Source: DASXBJ01 sp036491755
GTDB lineage: Bacteria; Chloroflexota; Dormibacteria; Dormibacterales; Dormibacteraceae
DNA: 14,754 nt
NCBI GenBank assembly: GCA_036491755.1
Contig: DASXBJ010000115.1
Span: 1-14,754, forward strand
Reading direction: 5' to 3'
Below the pieces are notes generated by a model. The model was not told the DNA's origin, made no database searches, and saw nothing but the letters and a program-made list of their open reading frames with translations. Below are positions 1 to 7,747 of the stretch, one piece after another. The position numbers and the translations under genes were made by a program. Numbering within the stretch: the first letter of the stretch is position 1; each line of letters opens with the position of its first letter.

Positions 1-53
1 TCGTTCGCCGACGCGTGGTACTTGACGAGGGCGATGAGGATCGCGGTATCCAT
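1..53 (-). CDS. 5' end of an unidentified gene, cut by the window edge
   Basis: An ATG on the minus strand at 53-51 opens a frame that stays open to the window edge and reads MDTAILIALVKYHASAN. It starts 24 nt after the TGA of the kinase-ATPase gene on the same strand, so the two would share a transcript. A weak GGATCGG stretch lies directly before the ATG. The first residues are mildly hydrophobic, which would fit either a membrane-anchor start or a buried strand. Seventeen residues are too few to assign a family. Spacing and strand are the main support. Confidence 0.4.
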   Translation of the reverse strand, partial: MDTAILIALVKYHASAN

Positions 54-77
54 CCGATCCGATCATAAAAGAGCGCC

Positions 78-2864
78 TCAGCTCGTGATGAACAGCGTGT
101 GCCAGGCCGCCTCGACAAGATCCGGCGTGAGCTGCGGCCGCACGCCGCGCGCGGACGAGACATCGACCAGCCGCTCGAGCAGGTCGCGCGGGTGGTTGCC
201 GCGCAACGGCCGGCCGCTGTAGAGGCTGGAGATCATCTCGAGCGCGTTCGGGTCGGGAGGGATGGTGAGCCGGTCGCGTTCGCGCTCGAAGATCCGGCAC
301 CACATCTCCCACGTCGGGTCAGGCATGAAGACTTTGTAGGCGAGGCGCCGCAGGTACGCCTCGTCGAGCAGCTCGGCCGGCTTCAGGTTGGTCGACAGCG
401 CGACCTGGGCGCGGAACGGGATCTCGACCTTGCGCCCGCTCGACGACAGGTTCATGTAATCCGTGTCCTGCTCGAGGGGCACGAGCAGGCGGTCGAGGAT
501 CTGCTTGGGCGAAACGCGCTGCCGCCCAAGGTCGTCGATCAGCAACACGCCGCCGTTCGCCTTCACCTGCAAGGGCGCGGCGTAGGTGCGGCTGCCCTCC
601 TCCCACGTGGGGTCGAACATCTCGAGCTGGAACTCGCCGCCCACCTGGACGAGCGGCCGCGACACGCGCCGCCAGCGCCGGTCCGCGGGCTGCCTGGTCT
701 CCAGGCGGTGCACCGCGCCGTCGAAGATCGTCATCACCTCGCCGCCACCGATGTCAAGGGCGACCGGGATGACGATGGGACCTCCGAGCAGGCTCGGGAT
801 GCGCCGGGCCAAGGTCGTCTTGCCGTTGCCGGGAGCCCCGTAGATGAAGATCGAGGATCGGGAGTTGACCGCAGCCCGCACCGCTTCGGTCACGCCGGGC
901 GCCAGCTCGATGCCGCTCAGCGCGAGGTTGACCTTGACCAGGTCGAGGGTGCCCGGCTTGGCGGCCTCCGCCAAGACCGCTTTGTACTCCTGCATCGACA
1001 CCGGCGCCGGGCCGGCGTAGCGCGTTCCCACGTCGCCGATCTGGGCGCTGCGCGTGCGCCCCTGGTTGGTTATGGCGTAAGCCATGCGTTCGGGCAGAGG
1101 CCGGCCCAGCCACGGACCCTGCTCGGCCGCCAGGCCGAGAGCGTCCAGGAAGTTGGAGCCGGTCAGCGACTTGAGGATCGGCTCGACGGCCGAGAAGGGC
1201 AGCGCCAGGTGCTCGCTGAACTCGAAGCCCGTCACGCGGGTCGCGGTGGCGGCCAGCCGCAGCACCATGCCCTCGATGAGCGTGCGGTTGATCTCCGGCG
1301 GCGGAGGGGGCTCGATCTCGTGGTTGCTGGTCGGCACGGCCGAGGGCACAGGCTGTGGCTCGTCGACGTGCTCCAGGATCGCCGAGAACAGCTTCTTGCC
1401 AAACCGGGCGCGGTCGGCATGGTCGGGCGGCTCGCCCTCGCGCCGCCGGCTGATCCAGTCCGGCACCTCTTTGAACACCACGGTGTTGCCGATGAGGAGC
1501 TGCACGGTGTCGGGCTCGTCGGTGGCGACGCGGACGGCGATCCGGATCAGGTAGCCCTGGCTCTTCAGGGCGGCCCAGCTTCGCTCCCATGCCACCTCGC
1601 TGCGGCCGGACCAGGTCTGCCGCACGGTGCGGTCGCGAGCCAGCGTGATGTCCTTGCGGTTCTGGTATCGCCGGCGCACCAGCTCGGTGACGTCCTTGTC
1701 GATGTCCTCCGCGACCAGCGCGGCGAGGGGCAGCGCCCGATCGTCGACGGCCGGCCGGTTCTTGATCTCGAAGATGGTGTTCGCGGTGGGCGCGAGCGCC
1801 CGGATAACGCTGGCATGGCGCGGGCAGAAGGGGGTGCGCTCGATGAACTGGATGTGCCGGCGGCACCACCAGCTCTTGCACTCGCGCCCGGTCAGGTCCT
1901 TGTACGCGCACGCCCATCCACGGCGCTCCTGGCAGTCGCTGTAGGTGCAGACCCCGGCCGGCTTGTGGCCGTCGGTACGAGGGGGGAGAGCTTGCGGCCG
2001 CTCGACCTCTTCCTCGACCGCGATCTCGTTGGAGATGGCCTCCACCGGGGGCTGCTGCACTCCCGGTTTTGGCATGTAGTGGAACGCGCCGGAGAACTCC
2101 TCGCAGGTCTGGAACCGCTGGCTGCGATCCTTGGCCGTCGCCTTCCAGATGATCTCCATGATCGGCGAGGGGATCGCGGTCGACGCGCGCGGCCGGTCGA
2201 ACACCTGGGAGTGCAGGACGGCAGGGAGGGCGCCGGTGAACGGCGGCTCGCCGTGCAGCAGCTCATAGAGGATCATGCCCAGCGAGTAGATGTCGGCGGT
2301 GGCGTCCACGGGTTCGCCCTTGACCTGCTCGGGCGCCATGTAGGCCGGCGTGCCGACCATGCTCCCGGTCGCCGTCAGCCGGTGCTTGTCGTCGATCAGC
2401 TTCGAGATGCCGAAGTCGAGGATCTTGGTCTTGCCTCGGTTGGAGATGAGGATGTTGTCCGGCTTCAGGTCGCGATGCACGATCTGGAAGTCGTGCGCCA
2501 CGCCGACCGCCGACAGCAGCTGCTGGATCAGGTCAACCGACACGTCGACGCTGAACCGCCCGTACTCGTCGAGCCACGATCGCATCGACCTTCCCTCGAC
2601 CCACTCCATGACGATGAACAGGACGGGCCCGTCTTCGTCGAAGTCGTAAACACGCACGATGCCCGGGTGGTTGAGGCCCGCCACCGTCGCCGCCTCGCGG
2701 TGGAACCGCTGCCGGAAGCTGGCGTCGCTCGAGTACTGCTCGGCCAGCACCTTGATCGCGACCGGTATCTCGAGCCGGGGGTGGGTCGAGCGGTAGACGA
2801 CGCCCATCGCACCGCGCCCGAGCTCGGCTTCGATTGGATAACGCCCTAGCTGTGTCGTGCTCAC
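78..2864 (-). CDS. Ser/Thr protein kinase fused to a Cys/His cluster and a MoxR-like AAA+ ATPase
   Basis: This 928-residue protein has three recognisable modules. Residues 8-262 are a Hanks-type kinase: glycine loop GRGAMG (16-21), ATP lysine K38, HRDLKPDN (130-137), DFG (150-152) and APE (177-179), so it should be active. Residues 306-350 hold C306, C311, C319, C329, C334, H337, C347 and H350, probably a zinc-binding fold. Residues 351-500 are unrecognised, followed by a proline-rich linker (518-523). Residues 527-640 resemble a winged helix. The AAA+ core has Walker A GAPGNGKT (676-683), Walker B LLIDD (774-778), sensor-1-like STN (824-826) and paired arginines (839-840) as a possible finger. 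I see no membrane segment or PASTA repeat, so it is probably cytoplasmic. The start is GTG with only a weak GAAG upstream. Kinase and ATPase identities are firm. That the kinase signal controls the ATPase is inference. Confidence 0.9.
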   Translation of the reverse strand: MSTTQLGRYPIEAELGRGAMGVVYRSTHPRLEIPVAIKVLAEQYSSDASFRQRFHREAATVAGLNHPGIVRVYDFDEDGPVLFIVMEWVEGRSMRSWLDEYGRFSVDVSVDLIQQLLSAVGVAHDFQIVHRDLKPDNILISNRGKTKILDFGISKLIDDKHRLTATGSMVGTPAYMAPEQVKGEPVDATADIYSLGMILYELLHGEPPFTGALPAVLHSQVFDRPRASTAIPSPIMEIIWKATAKDRSQRFQTCEEFSGAFHYMPKPGVQQPPVEAISNEIAVEEEVERPQALPPRTDGHKPAGVCTYSDCQERRGWACAYKDLTGRECKSWWCRRHIQFIERTPFCPRHASVIRALAPTANTIFEIKNRPAVDDRALPLAALVAEDIDKDVTELVRRRYQNRKDITLARDRTVRQTWSGRSEVAWERSWAALKSQGYLIRIAVRVATDEPDTVQLLIGNTVVFKEVPDWISRRREGEPPDHADRARFGKKLFSAILEHVDEPQPVPSAVPTSNHEIEPPPPPEINRTLIEGMVLRLAATATRVTGFEFSEHLALPFSAVEPILKSLTGSNFLDALGLAAEQGPWLGRPLPERMAYAITNQGRTRSAQIGDVGTRYAGPAPVSMQEYKAVLAEAAKPGTLDLVKVNLALSGIELAPGVTEAVRAAVNSRSSIFIYGAPGNGKTTLARRIPSLLGGPIVIPVALDIGGGEVMTIFDGAVHRLETRQPADRRWRRVSRPLVQVGGEFQLEMFDPTWEEGSRTYAAPLQVKANGGVLLIDDLGRQRVSPKQILDRLLVPLEQDTDYMNLSSSGRKVEIPFRAQVALSTNLKPAELLDEAYLRRLAYKVFMPDPTWEMWCRIFERERDRLTIPPDPNALEMISSLYSGRPLRGNHPRDLLERLVDVSSARGVRPQLTPDLVEAAWHTLFITS

Positions 2865-2987
2865 CTTTTGATCTTCGGGCTTGTCAGTATGCCGGACAGG
2901 ACACGGCTAACTGCCCGTTTGACCCGCCGTTTCGGCACACCTCGGATCCACCCGGCAGGGCCCAGAGTGAGTGGGTTATGCCCCCTG
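2865..2987. promoter_or_regulatory. Intergenic gap with a possible -10 box for the kinase-ATPase gene
   Basis: This 123-bp gap follows the amidase stop and precedes the kinase start, both on the minus strand. Read on the minus strand, CATACT (plus positions 2886-2891) matches four of six bases of a -10 hexamer and lies 21 nt before the GTG. No good -35 box is seen. A short GCCG-AAA-CGGC hairpin is present without a T-run, so it is not a convincing terminator. Readthrough from the ligase-amidase pair cannot be excluded. Confidence 0.25.
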
Positions 2988-3941
2988 TTACGTGAATACG
3001 GTCAGGGGCAGATAGAAGGAGACCCCGAAGTTGGGCTGGTCCACGATCTGGCTGATCCGCAGGTCGCCGGCCAAGCTGCAAAGGATGTAGGCGTCCTCGC
3101 GGCTCAGGCCGTGGTCGGCGACGAGCCACTTGATCGTGTCCCGTACCGAGTTGCGGGCGTTCTCCATCAGGTCCGGTCCCAGCGCGCACACCGCGTGGTA
3201 GCCCGCCGCGTCGCTGCGTGGCTGCAGAGGCGCCGCTGGGGTCACGAAGTGGTAGCTCCAGGGTCGCAAGGCCCCGCCCTTGACGACGTTGAACCGGAGG
3301 GAGAATGTCATCGGGCATTCGATGCCGGTAACGCAGACTTCGCCGTCTCCCTGCGCCGCATGGCAGTCGCCGGCGGAGAACAGCGCTCCGGGCACGTAGA
3401 CAGGCAGGTAGAGCTTCGTCCCCGCGGTCAGATGGCGGGTGTCGATGTTGCCGGCGCCCTTGGTCGGCGGAAGGACGTCGTGCGGGCCGGGCTCGTCGGT
3501 GGCGACGCCCATCGTCCCGCAGAACGGAACGATCGGGATGTGGATGTCGTGGCGAAGCTCGGCCGAGGTCCGCGCCCCGAGCTCGAAGTAGCGGACGTAG
3601 GGGTCAGGGAAGTCGCTGGACAGAAGACCCAAACCGGGCAGCAGCGCCGCCCAGCCCCAGTCTCCGGGCTTCAGCTCGAGGATCTCCACCTCGAGCACAT
3701 CTCCGGGCTCGGCTCCGTGGACGAAGACAGGGCCGCCGAGCGGATAGAGACGGTTGAAGTCGAGCGCCCCCAGCTTGGCGGCCGGGTCGCCGTTGTTGAG
3801 CTGGCCCGCCGTGACCTCGTTGGTGTCGAAATGCACGATGTCGCCGGGCTCGATCTCAGCTGCGGGCGGGTTTGAGTTGTCCCACTTGAAATGAAATTTG
3901 TCGCGTCCGATCACGTGCTCTTTCACGCCAGCCTTGGCCAT
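2988..3941 (-). CDS. Acetamidase/formamidase family amidohydrolase
   Basis: Members of this family hydrolyse small amides such as formamide or acetamide to a carboxylate and ammonia. The 317-residue product carries the family signature SAGDCHAAQGDGEV (189-202), an upstream GNIDTRHL (164-171) and the FmdA-like start EPGDIVHFDT (31-40). The length is normal for the shorter family members. The start is the ATG at 3941-3939, preceded by a strong GGGAGG at 5 nt. The frame is open further upstream, but only inside the ligase gene. The ATG overlaps the ligase TGA by one base (TGATG), so translation is probably coupled. No signal peptide is seen, so the enzyme is probably cytoplasmic. The exact amide cannot be read from sequence; other family members may act on larger amides. 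Confidence 0.88.
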   Translation of the reverse strand: MAKAGVKEHVIGRDKFHFKWDNSNPPAAEIEPGDIVHFDTNEVTAGQLNNGDPAAKLGALDFNRLYPLGGPVFVHGAEPGDVLEVEILELKPGDWGWAALLPGLGLLSSDFPDPYVRYFELGARTSAELRHDIHIPIVPFCGTMGVATDEPGPHDVLPPTKGAGNIDTRHLTAGTKLYLPVYVPGALFSAGDCHAAQGDGEVCVTGIECPMTFSLRFNVVKGGALRPWSYHFVTPAAPLQPRSDAAGYHAVCALGPDLMENARNSVRDTIKWLVADHGLSREDAYILCSLAGDLRISQIVDQPNFGVSFYLPLTVFT

Positions 3942-5578
3942 CACTGCCTCCCAGCCGTCGCTGCTGACTCTTCGATCGGGACGGCTCCGGCTCGAAGCAC
4001 TTTCTTGTCGAACTTGCCGACCGAGGTCTTCGGCACCTCGTCGATGAACCTTATCTCGTCGGGCAGCCACCACTTCGCCACCTTGCCCTTCAGGAACTCG
4101 ATGACCTCGTCCTGGGTGACCTTGCCTTTGAACTCGGGCTTCGGTACGGCGAACGCCACCGGACGCTCGTCCCATTTCGGGTGCGGGACGCCGATCACCG
4201 CCGCTTCCATGATCTTGGGGTGAGCCATGATCGCGTTCTCGAGCTCGACGGATGAGATCCACTCGCCGCCGGACTTGATCACGTGCTTGGTCCGATCGAC
4301 GATCACGATGTAGCCCTCGGGCGTCATCTTCGCGACGTCGCCGGTGCGGAACCAGCCGTCCTCGGTCAGCTTGTCCGGGTCGTGGCCGTTGTTGTAGCCA
4401 CGAGCGATCCACGGCCCACGCACCTGGATCTCGCCAAAGGCCACGCCGTCCCAGGGCAGCTCTTCGCCGCTGGCGGGGTCCATGATCCGGAGCTCGACCG
4501 CCGCCGCCGGGCGGCCCTGGTACAGGCGAGTGAGCAGCTCGTCCTCGGGCTTGGTCCCGGAGCGCAGGCGCCCAACGCTGCCCAGAGGCGATGTCTCGGT
4601 CATGCCCCAGGCGTGGAGAATGCGGAGGCCGAAGCCGTCCATCGTCTCCATCAAGGCTTGCGGGACAGCAGATCCGCCGCAGACGACGGTCTTGACCTTC
4701 GGCAGGCGCTTCCCCGTCTCCTTGAGGTAGCCGGCGAGGGCGATCCAGACTGTGGGCACGCCGGCGAGGAAGGTCACGTCTTCCTGCTCGCTGAGCTCGA
4801 CGAGCGATTTGGGGTCTGACGAAAAACGGCCACCAAAGACCATCTTCGAACCGGCCATCCCGGAGCCATAGGGAAGCCCCCAGCTGTTGGCGTGGAACAT
4901 CGGCACGACGGGAAGAACGACGTCACTTTCGGTCAGTCCTAGGCTGTCGCCCTGCAGCGTGCCCATCGTGTGGAGGAACTGGGACCGGTGCGAATACACG
5001 ACGCCCTTGGGGTTGCCGGTGGTGCCGGACGTGTAGCACATGGCCGCCGCCATCCGCTCCGAGAGCTTCGGCCAGGGATAGCTCTCGCTCTCAGCCGCCA
5101 GCAGAGTCTCGTAGTCCAGGAGCTCCTCCAGCCCGTTGTCCGCGGCAAACGTCGCTGGCGCGCCCTCGGCCATGACCACGATGTGCTCGATGGTCGGGAT
5201 CTTGCCCAGCAGGGGCTTCAAGAGGGGCAAAAGTGACTGATCAGCAAATAAAACCTTGTCTTCCGCGTCATTGATGATGAATTCGAGATGCTGAGGGAAC
5301 AGGCGGAGATTCAAGGTGTGCAGCACGGCGCCCATGCACGGGACCGCGTAATAGAGCTCGAGATGCCGGTTGTTGTTCCAGGCGAGCGTCGCGACGCGAT
5401 CGCCGGGTTTGACTCCCAGCCGCTTCAGCGCGCCGGCCAGGCGGTTGATGCGCGGCACCATCTCGCCATTGGTGGTGCGGTGGACCCCGTCGTCGCGCTT
5501 GGTCACGACCTCTTTATCCGGGTGCAGTCGCTCGAGCCTCCAGAGCAGGTGCTGAAGACTGAGCTCGTAGTCCTGCAT
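3941..5578 (-). CDS. Acyl-CoA synthetase (AMP-forming, FadD-like fatty-acid ligase)
   Basis: This enzyme activates a carboxylic acid to its CoA thioester through an acyl-adenylate. The 545-residue protein shows the ANL motifs in order: P-loop YTSGTTGNPKG (182-192), WGMTETSP (324-331), RTGD (411-414), DRTKHVIKSGGEW (428-440) and SVGKFDKK (519-526) with the adenylation lysine K522. The ISSVELENAIMAHP stretch (441-454) resembles medium/long-chain fatty acyl-CoA synthetases such as the Thermus enzyme. The chosen ATG at 5578 has GGAAGG 4 nt upstream. A start 44 codons earlier (5710) is open, but it would add a non-homologous leader and overlap the divergent PHP gene. It is first in a two-gene unit with the amidase. 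Substrate chain length is not evident. Confidence 0.9.
   Translation of the reverse strand: MQDYELSLQHLLWRLERLHPDKEVVTKRDDGVHRTTNGEMVPRINRLAGALKRLGVKPGDRVATLAWNNNRHLELYYAVPCMGAVLHTLNLRLFPQHLEFIINDAEDKVLFADQSLLPLLKPLLGKIPTIEHIVVMAEGAPATFAADNGLEELLDYETLLAAESESYPWPKLSERMAAAMCYTSGTTGNPKGVVYSHRSQFLHTMGTLQGDSLGLTESDVVLPVVPMFHANSWGLPYGSGMAGSKMVFGGRFSSDPKSLVELSEQEDVTFLAGVPTVWIALAGYLKETGKRLPKVKTVVCGGSAVPQALMETMDGFGLRILHAWGMTETSPLGSVGRLRSGTKPEDELLTRLYQGRPAAAVELRIMDPASGEELPWDGVAFGEIQVRGPWIARGYNNGHDPDKLTEDGWFRTGDVAKMTPEGYIVIVDRTKHVIKSGGEWISSVELENAIMAHPKIMEAAVIGVPHPKWDERPVAFAVPKPEFKGKVTQDEVIEFLKGKVAKWWLPDEIRFIDEVPKTSVGKFDKKVLRAGAVPIEESAATAGRQ
3947..3952 (-). promoter_or_regulatory. Ribosome binding site that fixes the amidase start
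   Basis: On the minus strand this reads GGGAGG, 5 nt before the ATG at 3941. It lies inside the 3' end of the ligase gene. It selects the 317-residue product over the longer open frame that runs on upstream. Confidence 0.6.
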
Positions 5579-5672
5579 CAAGCCTTCCACGGCCGACACC
5601 TCCAGCTTTCTTTCTGCGAAGGCAGGTCTTAAAACGCCGATGGTAAACCCGCCGGGCGTAGGATGCACACCC
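5579..5672. promoter_or_regulatory. Divergent promoter region between the ligase and PHP genes
   Basis: This 94-bp gap must serve both divergent genes. On the plus strand, TAGGAT (5659-5664) fits a TANNNT -10 box and ends 8 nt before the ATG at 5673, with no clear SD between, so the PHP mRNA may be leaderless. On the minus strand, TACCAT (plus 5646-5651 region reversed) and the GGAAGG ribosome site (5583-5588) would serve the ligase. No convincing -35 box was found on either strand. Confidence 0.3.
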
Positions 5673-6362
5673 ATGCTTTCCCGAGGTCGGGCTGACCTCC
5701 ACATGCACACGACGGTGAGCGACGGCTGGCCAACTCCCCAAGATCTGGTCGATCATGCGCGCCATTCGGGCCTGGATGTGATCGCGGTGACCGACCACGA
5801 TTCGATCGATGGCGCGCTGAGGGCAGCCGAGCACGCGGCCAAGCGATCGAGGCTCCATGTCATCGTCGGCGAGGAGGTCTCGAGCCGCGACGGCCACATC
5901 GTCGGCCTGTTTCTAGAGCAAAGGATCCGACCGGGAATGACGGCCGCGGCGACTGTGCATGCGATCCACGACCAGGGCGGCATCGCCGTCGCGGTGCATC
6001 CCTTCTGGCGCACCGAGCGACGCGCCAGGACCGGGCCGGTACACGGAGTCGGCTGGCTGGCTGCCGAGCTGGACTTCGACGCCATCGAAGTCGAGAACGG
6101 GACGCCGGGCTTCTATGTCTTCAACCAGTTCGCGCATCGCCTGCAGGTGGGGCTCGGAGCAGCCGAGGTCGGTGGCTCCGATGCGCACATCCTCGACGCC
6201 GTCGGTCGCGCGTTCACCGAGTTTCCGGGCAGGTCCCCGGAGGCTTTGCGCAAAGCGATCGAGGCAGGCAAGACGGTCGCCAAGCGCAAGCGCTACCAGG
6301 CCGTCGGCCTGATGCGCTACGCGGCGTGGGGCCTGAACCACCAGCGATACGCAGTAGGCTGA
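5673..6362 (+). CDS. PHP-domain metal-dependent phosphoesterase
   Basis: PHP proteins hydrolyse phosphoester bonds with a trinuclear metal site. The 229-residue product shows the full metal-ligand set: ADLHMHT (H10, H12), VTDHD (D41, H42), GEEVS (E67/E68), H75, AVHPFW (H109) and GGSDAH (D170, H172). This is the arrangement of the YciV/RNase AM and 3',5'-nucleotide bisphosphate phosphatase branch, but the protein is shorter than the usual ~280-290 residues. The ATG at 5673 starts 7 residues before the first metal motif. An in-frame ATG at 5640 is possible but has no ribosome site and adds an unlikely leader. The gene is monocistronic and followed by tRNA-Arg. Substrate (RNA 5' ends, oligonucleotides or a small phosphate ester) is unknown. 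Confidence 0.85.
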   Translation: MLSRGRADLHMHTTVSDGWPTPQDLVDHARHSGLDVIAVTDHDSIDGALRAAEHAAKRSRLHVIVGEEVSSRDGHIVGLFLEQRIRPGMTAAATVHAIHDQGGIAVAVHPFWRTERRARTGPVHGVGWLAAELDFDAIEVENGTPGFYVFNQFAHRLQVGLGAAEVGGSDAHILDAVGRAFTEFPGRSPEALRKAIEAGKTVAKRKRYQAVGLMRYAAWGLNHQRYAVG

Positions 6363-6392
6363 CCCGGCACCCGACCCGCCTCGTCAGCGACC

Positions 6393-6398
6393 TACCAT
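6393..6398 (+). promoter_or_regulatory. Possible -10 box of the tRNA-Arg gene
   Basis: TACCAT fits TANNNT and ends 10 nt before the mature tRNA 5' end. A weak -35-like CCGACC lies at 6371-6376, 16 bp upstream, just after the PHP stop codon. Cotranscription from the PHP gene is equally possible. Confidence 0.25.
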
Positions 6399-6408
6399 GA
6401 GTGCGGCC

Positions 6409-6484
6409 GCCCGCTTAGCTCAATGGATAGAGCGCCTGACTTCGGATCAGGAGGTTGCGAGTTCGAGTCTTGCAGCGGGTACCA
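6409..6484 (+). tRNA. tRNA-Arg (anticodon TCG)
   Basis: The cloverleaf folds by eye. The acceptor stem pairs 6409-6415 with 6474-6480, with a terminal G-T pair. The D stem is GCTC/GAGC (6418-6421, 6430-6433). The anticodon stem is CCTGA/TCAGG around loop CTTCGGA with anticodon TCG at 6442-6444. The variable loop has 5 nt. The T stem is GCGAG/CTTGC with loop TTCGAGT. Discriminator A6481 is followed by an encoded CCA. It reads CGN arginine codons. Only 3 bp separate its end from the stop codon of the convergent membrane-protein gene. Confidence 0.95.
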
Positions 6485-6487
6485 GAT

Positions 6488-7747
6488 TCAGACGTGGGAG
6501 CCGGCGGTTGTGACCTGGGCGGACGCCACCGCTGCGCCGACGGCGACGCCCGCCGTCTGGCGGACCAGCTCTTCGGGAGCGACCATCTCCTCGATCATCC
6601 GATCGAGGCGGTCGGCATCCTCGTGAATCTCGGCGGCGAGGCGTCGCATGTCATCGCGGTCGAGCCTGTCGACGTCGCGAATCACGACGCTGAAATGGCG
6701 GATCTTGACCAGAGCCGCCTTGAACTCCTGTGTAACCGTCGTGTGGGCCCCTTCGATGTCGGTCAGCATCTCCAGGAATTCCTTGCGCTCGAGGATCATG
6801 TTGACGGTCAGGAGCACGGCTAGCGAGCCGGTCATCGACGCCATGAAGACGTCCACTCCTTTGTCGGAGAACGCCGAGTACAGGTCGCCCGCCGACGCGG
6901 TGAGCAGCGTCATCCATGGCAGGGCCAGTTGCCAGAGGTCGAGAGGGGCTTGCTTCTTGCTCGCAGCTTTCATCGGCGCGTCGGGGTAGATCGCCGCCAG
7001 GGCGATCAGGAGGAAGCCGAAGAACCACCCGGTGTCGATCACGTTGCCGACCGACCCGAACGCGCCCTGCGCGGTGAGGAAGGCAAAGGCGCTGTCGGAG
7101 ATTGAGTAGGAGGCGATTCCGATGAGCAGCAGGGCCATCCTTCCCTTCTGCTGGCCCGACGCGCGCCGGATCGCGAGGATCAGGACCGTGCCGACGAGAA
7201 TGTCGCCGACGGGGTACGCGAGGTCAAGGAGCTTGGTCGACGATGACGACTGATACACGGTCCGTAGACCGAAACCCCAGGCAGTCGAGGTCAACGCTAT
7301 GGCGACGATCAATCCGTCGAACCACACCCTCCAACCGGCAGACGTGGCTCTCGCGTCGCTCCAGAACGCGCGAATGCCTCCGATCGCAAACGGCACAGCT
7401 GCCAGGAATCCGACGTCGGCGAATGACGGGTAAGGAGTCGGCACCCCGAGGATGACCTCATAGACCGACCACACAATCTCGCCCGCCGACCACAGTCCGG
7501 CTGAGATACCCAGCAGCGCCCAGCCCAACCTGTTGCGGCCGGTTGCTCGGTACGCGGCCCACGCGCAGGCGGCCGACGCGATCGCCGCCGCGGCAGCTTC
7601 GCCAAAGTCGTCGACTGCGGTCACGCCTTTCGCTCCGATCAGGACAAACCGGATGTTCAGCGCGTAGGCGATCGACGCAACCACGACCACGGCGGCCACG
7701 ATGACGAACGTCTTCCAGCGCTTGTCCAAACTGGTCCAGCCGCTCAT
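6488..7747 (-). CDS. Polytopic membrane protein with a degenerate histidine-kinase-like helix at its C-terminus
   Basis: The 419-residue product has about ten predicted membrane segments (roughly 13-30, 48-68, 75-97, 110-128, 142-160, 180-195, 203-222, 236-254, 272-290, 300-318). The stretch GEIVWSVYEV...PSFADVGFLA (89-116) resembles membrane sensor regions that precede GGDEF or kinase domains in actinobacteria-like proteins. Segments 75-125 and 203-253 look like diverged copies of each other. Residues 320-392 form a charged, probably coiled-coil tail. VTQEFKAAL (338-346) aligns with the kinase H-box VSHELRTPL, but Gln340 replaces the phosphoacceptor His, and EIHEDADRLDRMIEEM (373-388) matches the second DHp helix. 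No ATPase domain follows. The ATG start has no SD; TAACTT lies 9 nt upstream. A sensor or scaffold without kinase activity is inference. Confidence 0.8.
   Translation of the reverse strand: MSGWTSLDKRWKTFVIVAAVVVVASIAYALNIRFVLIGAKGVTAVDDFGEAAAAAIASAACAWAAYRATGRNRLGWALLGISAGLWSAGEIVWSVYEVILGVPTPYPSFADVGFLAAVPFAIGGIRAFWSDARATSAGWRVWFDGLIVAIALTSTAWGFGLRTVYQSSSSTKLLDLAYPVGDILVGTVLILAIRRASGQQKGRMALLLIGIASYSISDSAFAFLTAQGAFGSVGNVIDTGWFFGFLLIALAAIYPDAPMKAASKKQAPLDLWQLALPWMTLLTASAGDLYSAFSDKGVDVFMASMTGSLAVLLTVNMILERKEFLEMLTDIEGAHTTVTQEFKAALVKIRHFSVVIRDVDRLDRDDMRRLAAEIHEDADRLDRMIEEMVAPEELVRQTAGVAVGAAVASAQVTTAGSHV

Noticed and set aside
99..2849. A 916-residue open frame on the plus strand opposite the kinase-ATPase gene
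   Set aside because: Its codons are exactly aligned with those of the real gene, so its stops would need the sense codons TTA, CTA or TCA, which are rare at this GC content. The translation is rich in Arg, Gly, His and Asp and has no recognisable motif.
2868..3875. A 335-residue plus-strand frame opposite the amidase
   Set aside because: It is a high-GC antisense shadow. The minus strand carries the FmdA/AmdA signature and a coupled start.
6423..6823. Plus-strand frames crossing tRNA-Arg and the membrane-protein gene
   Set aside because: They begin within the tRNA and run antisense to a gene with coherent membrane segments.
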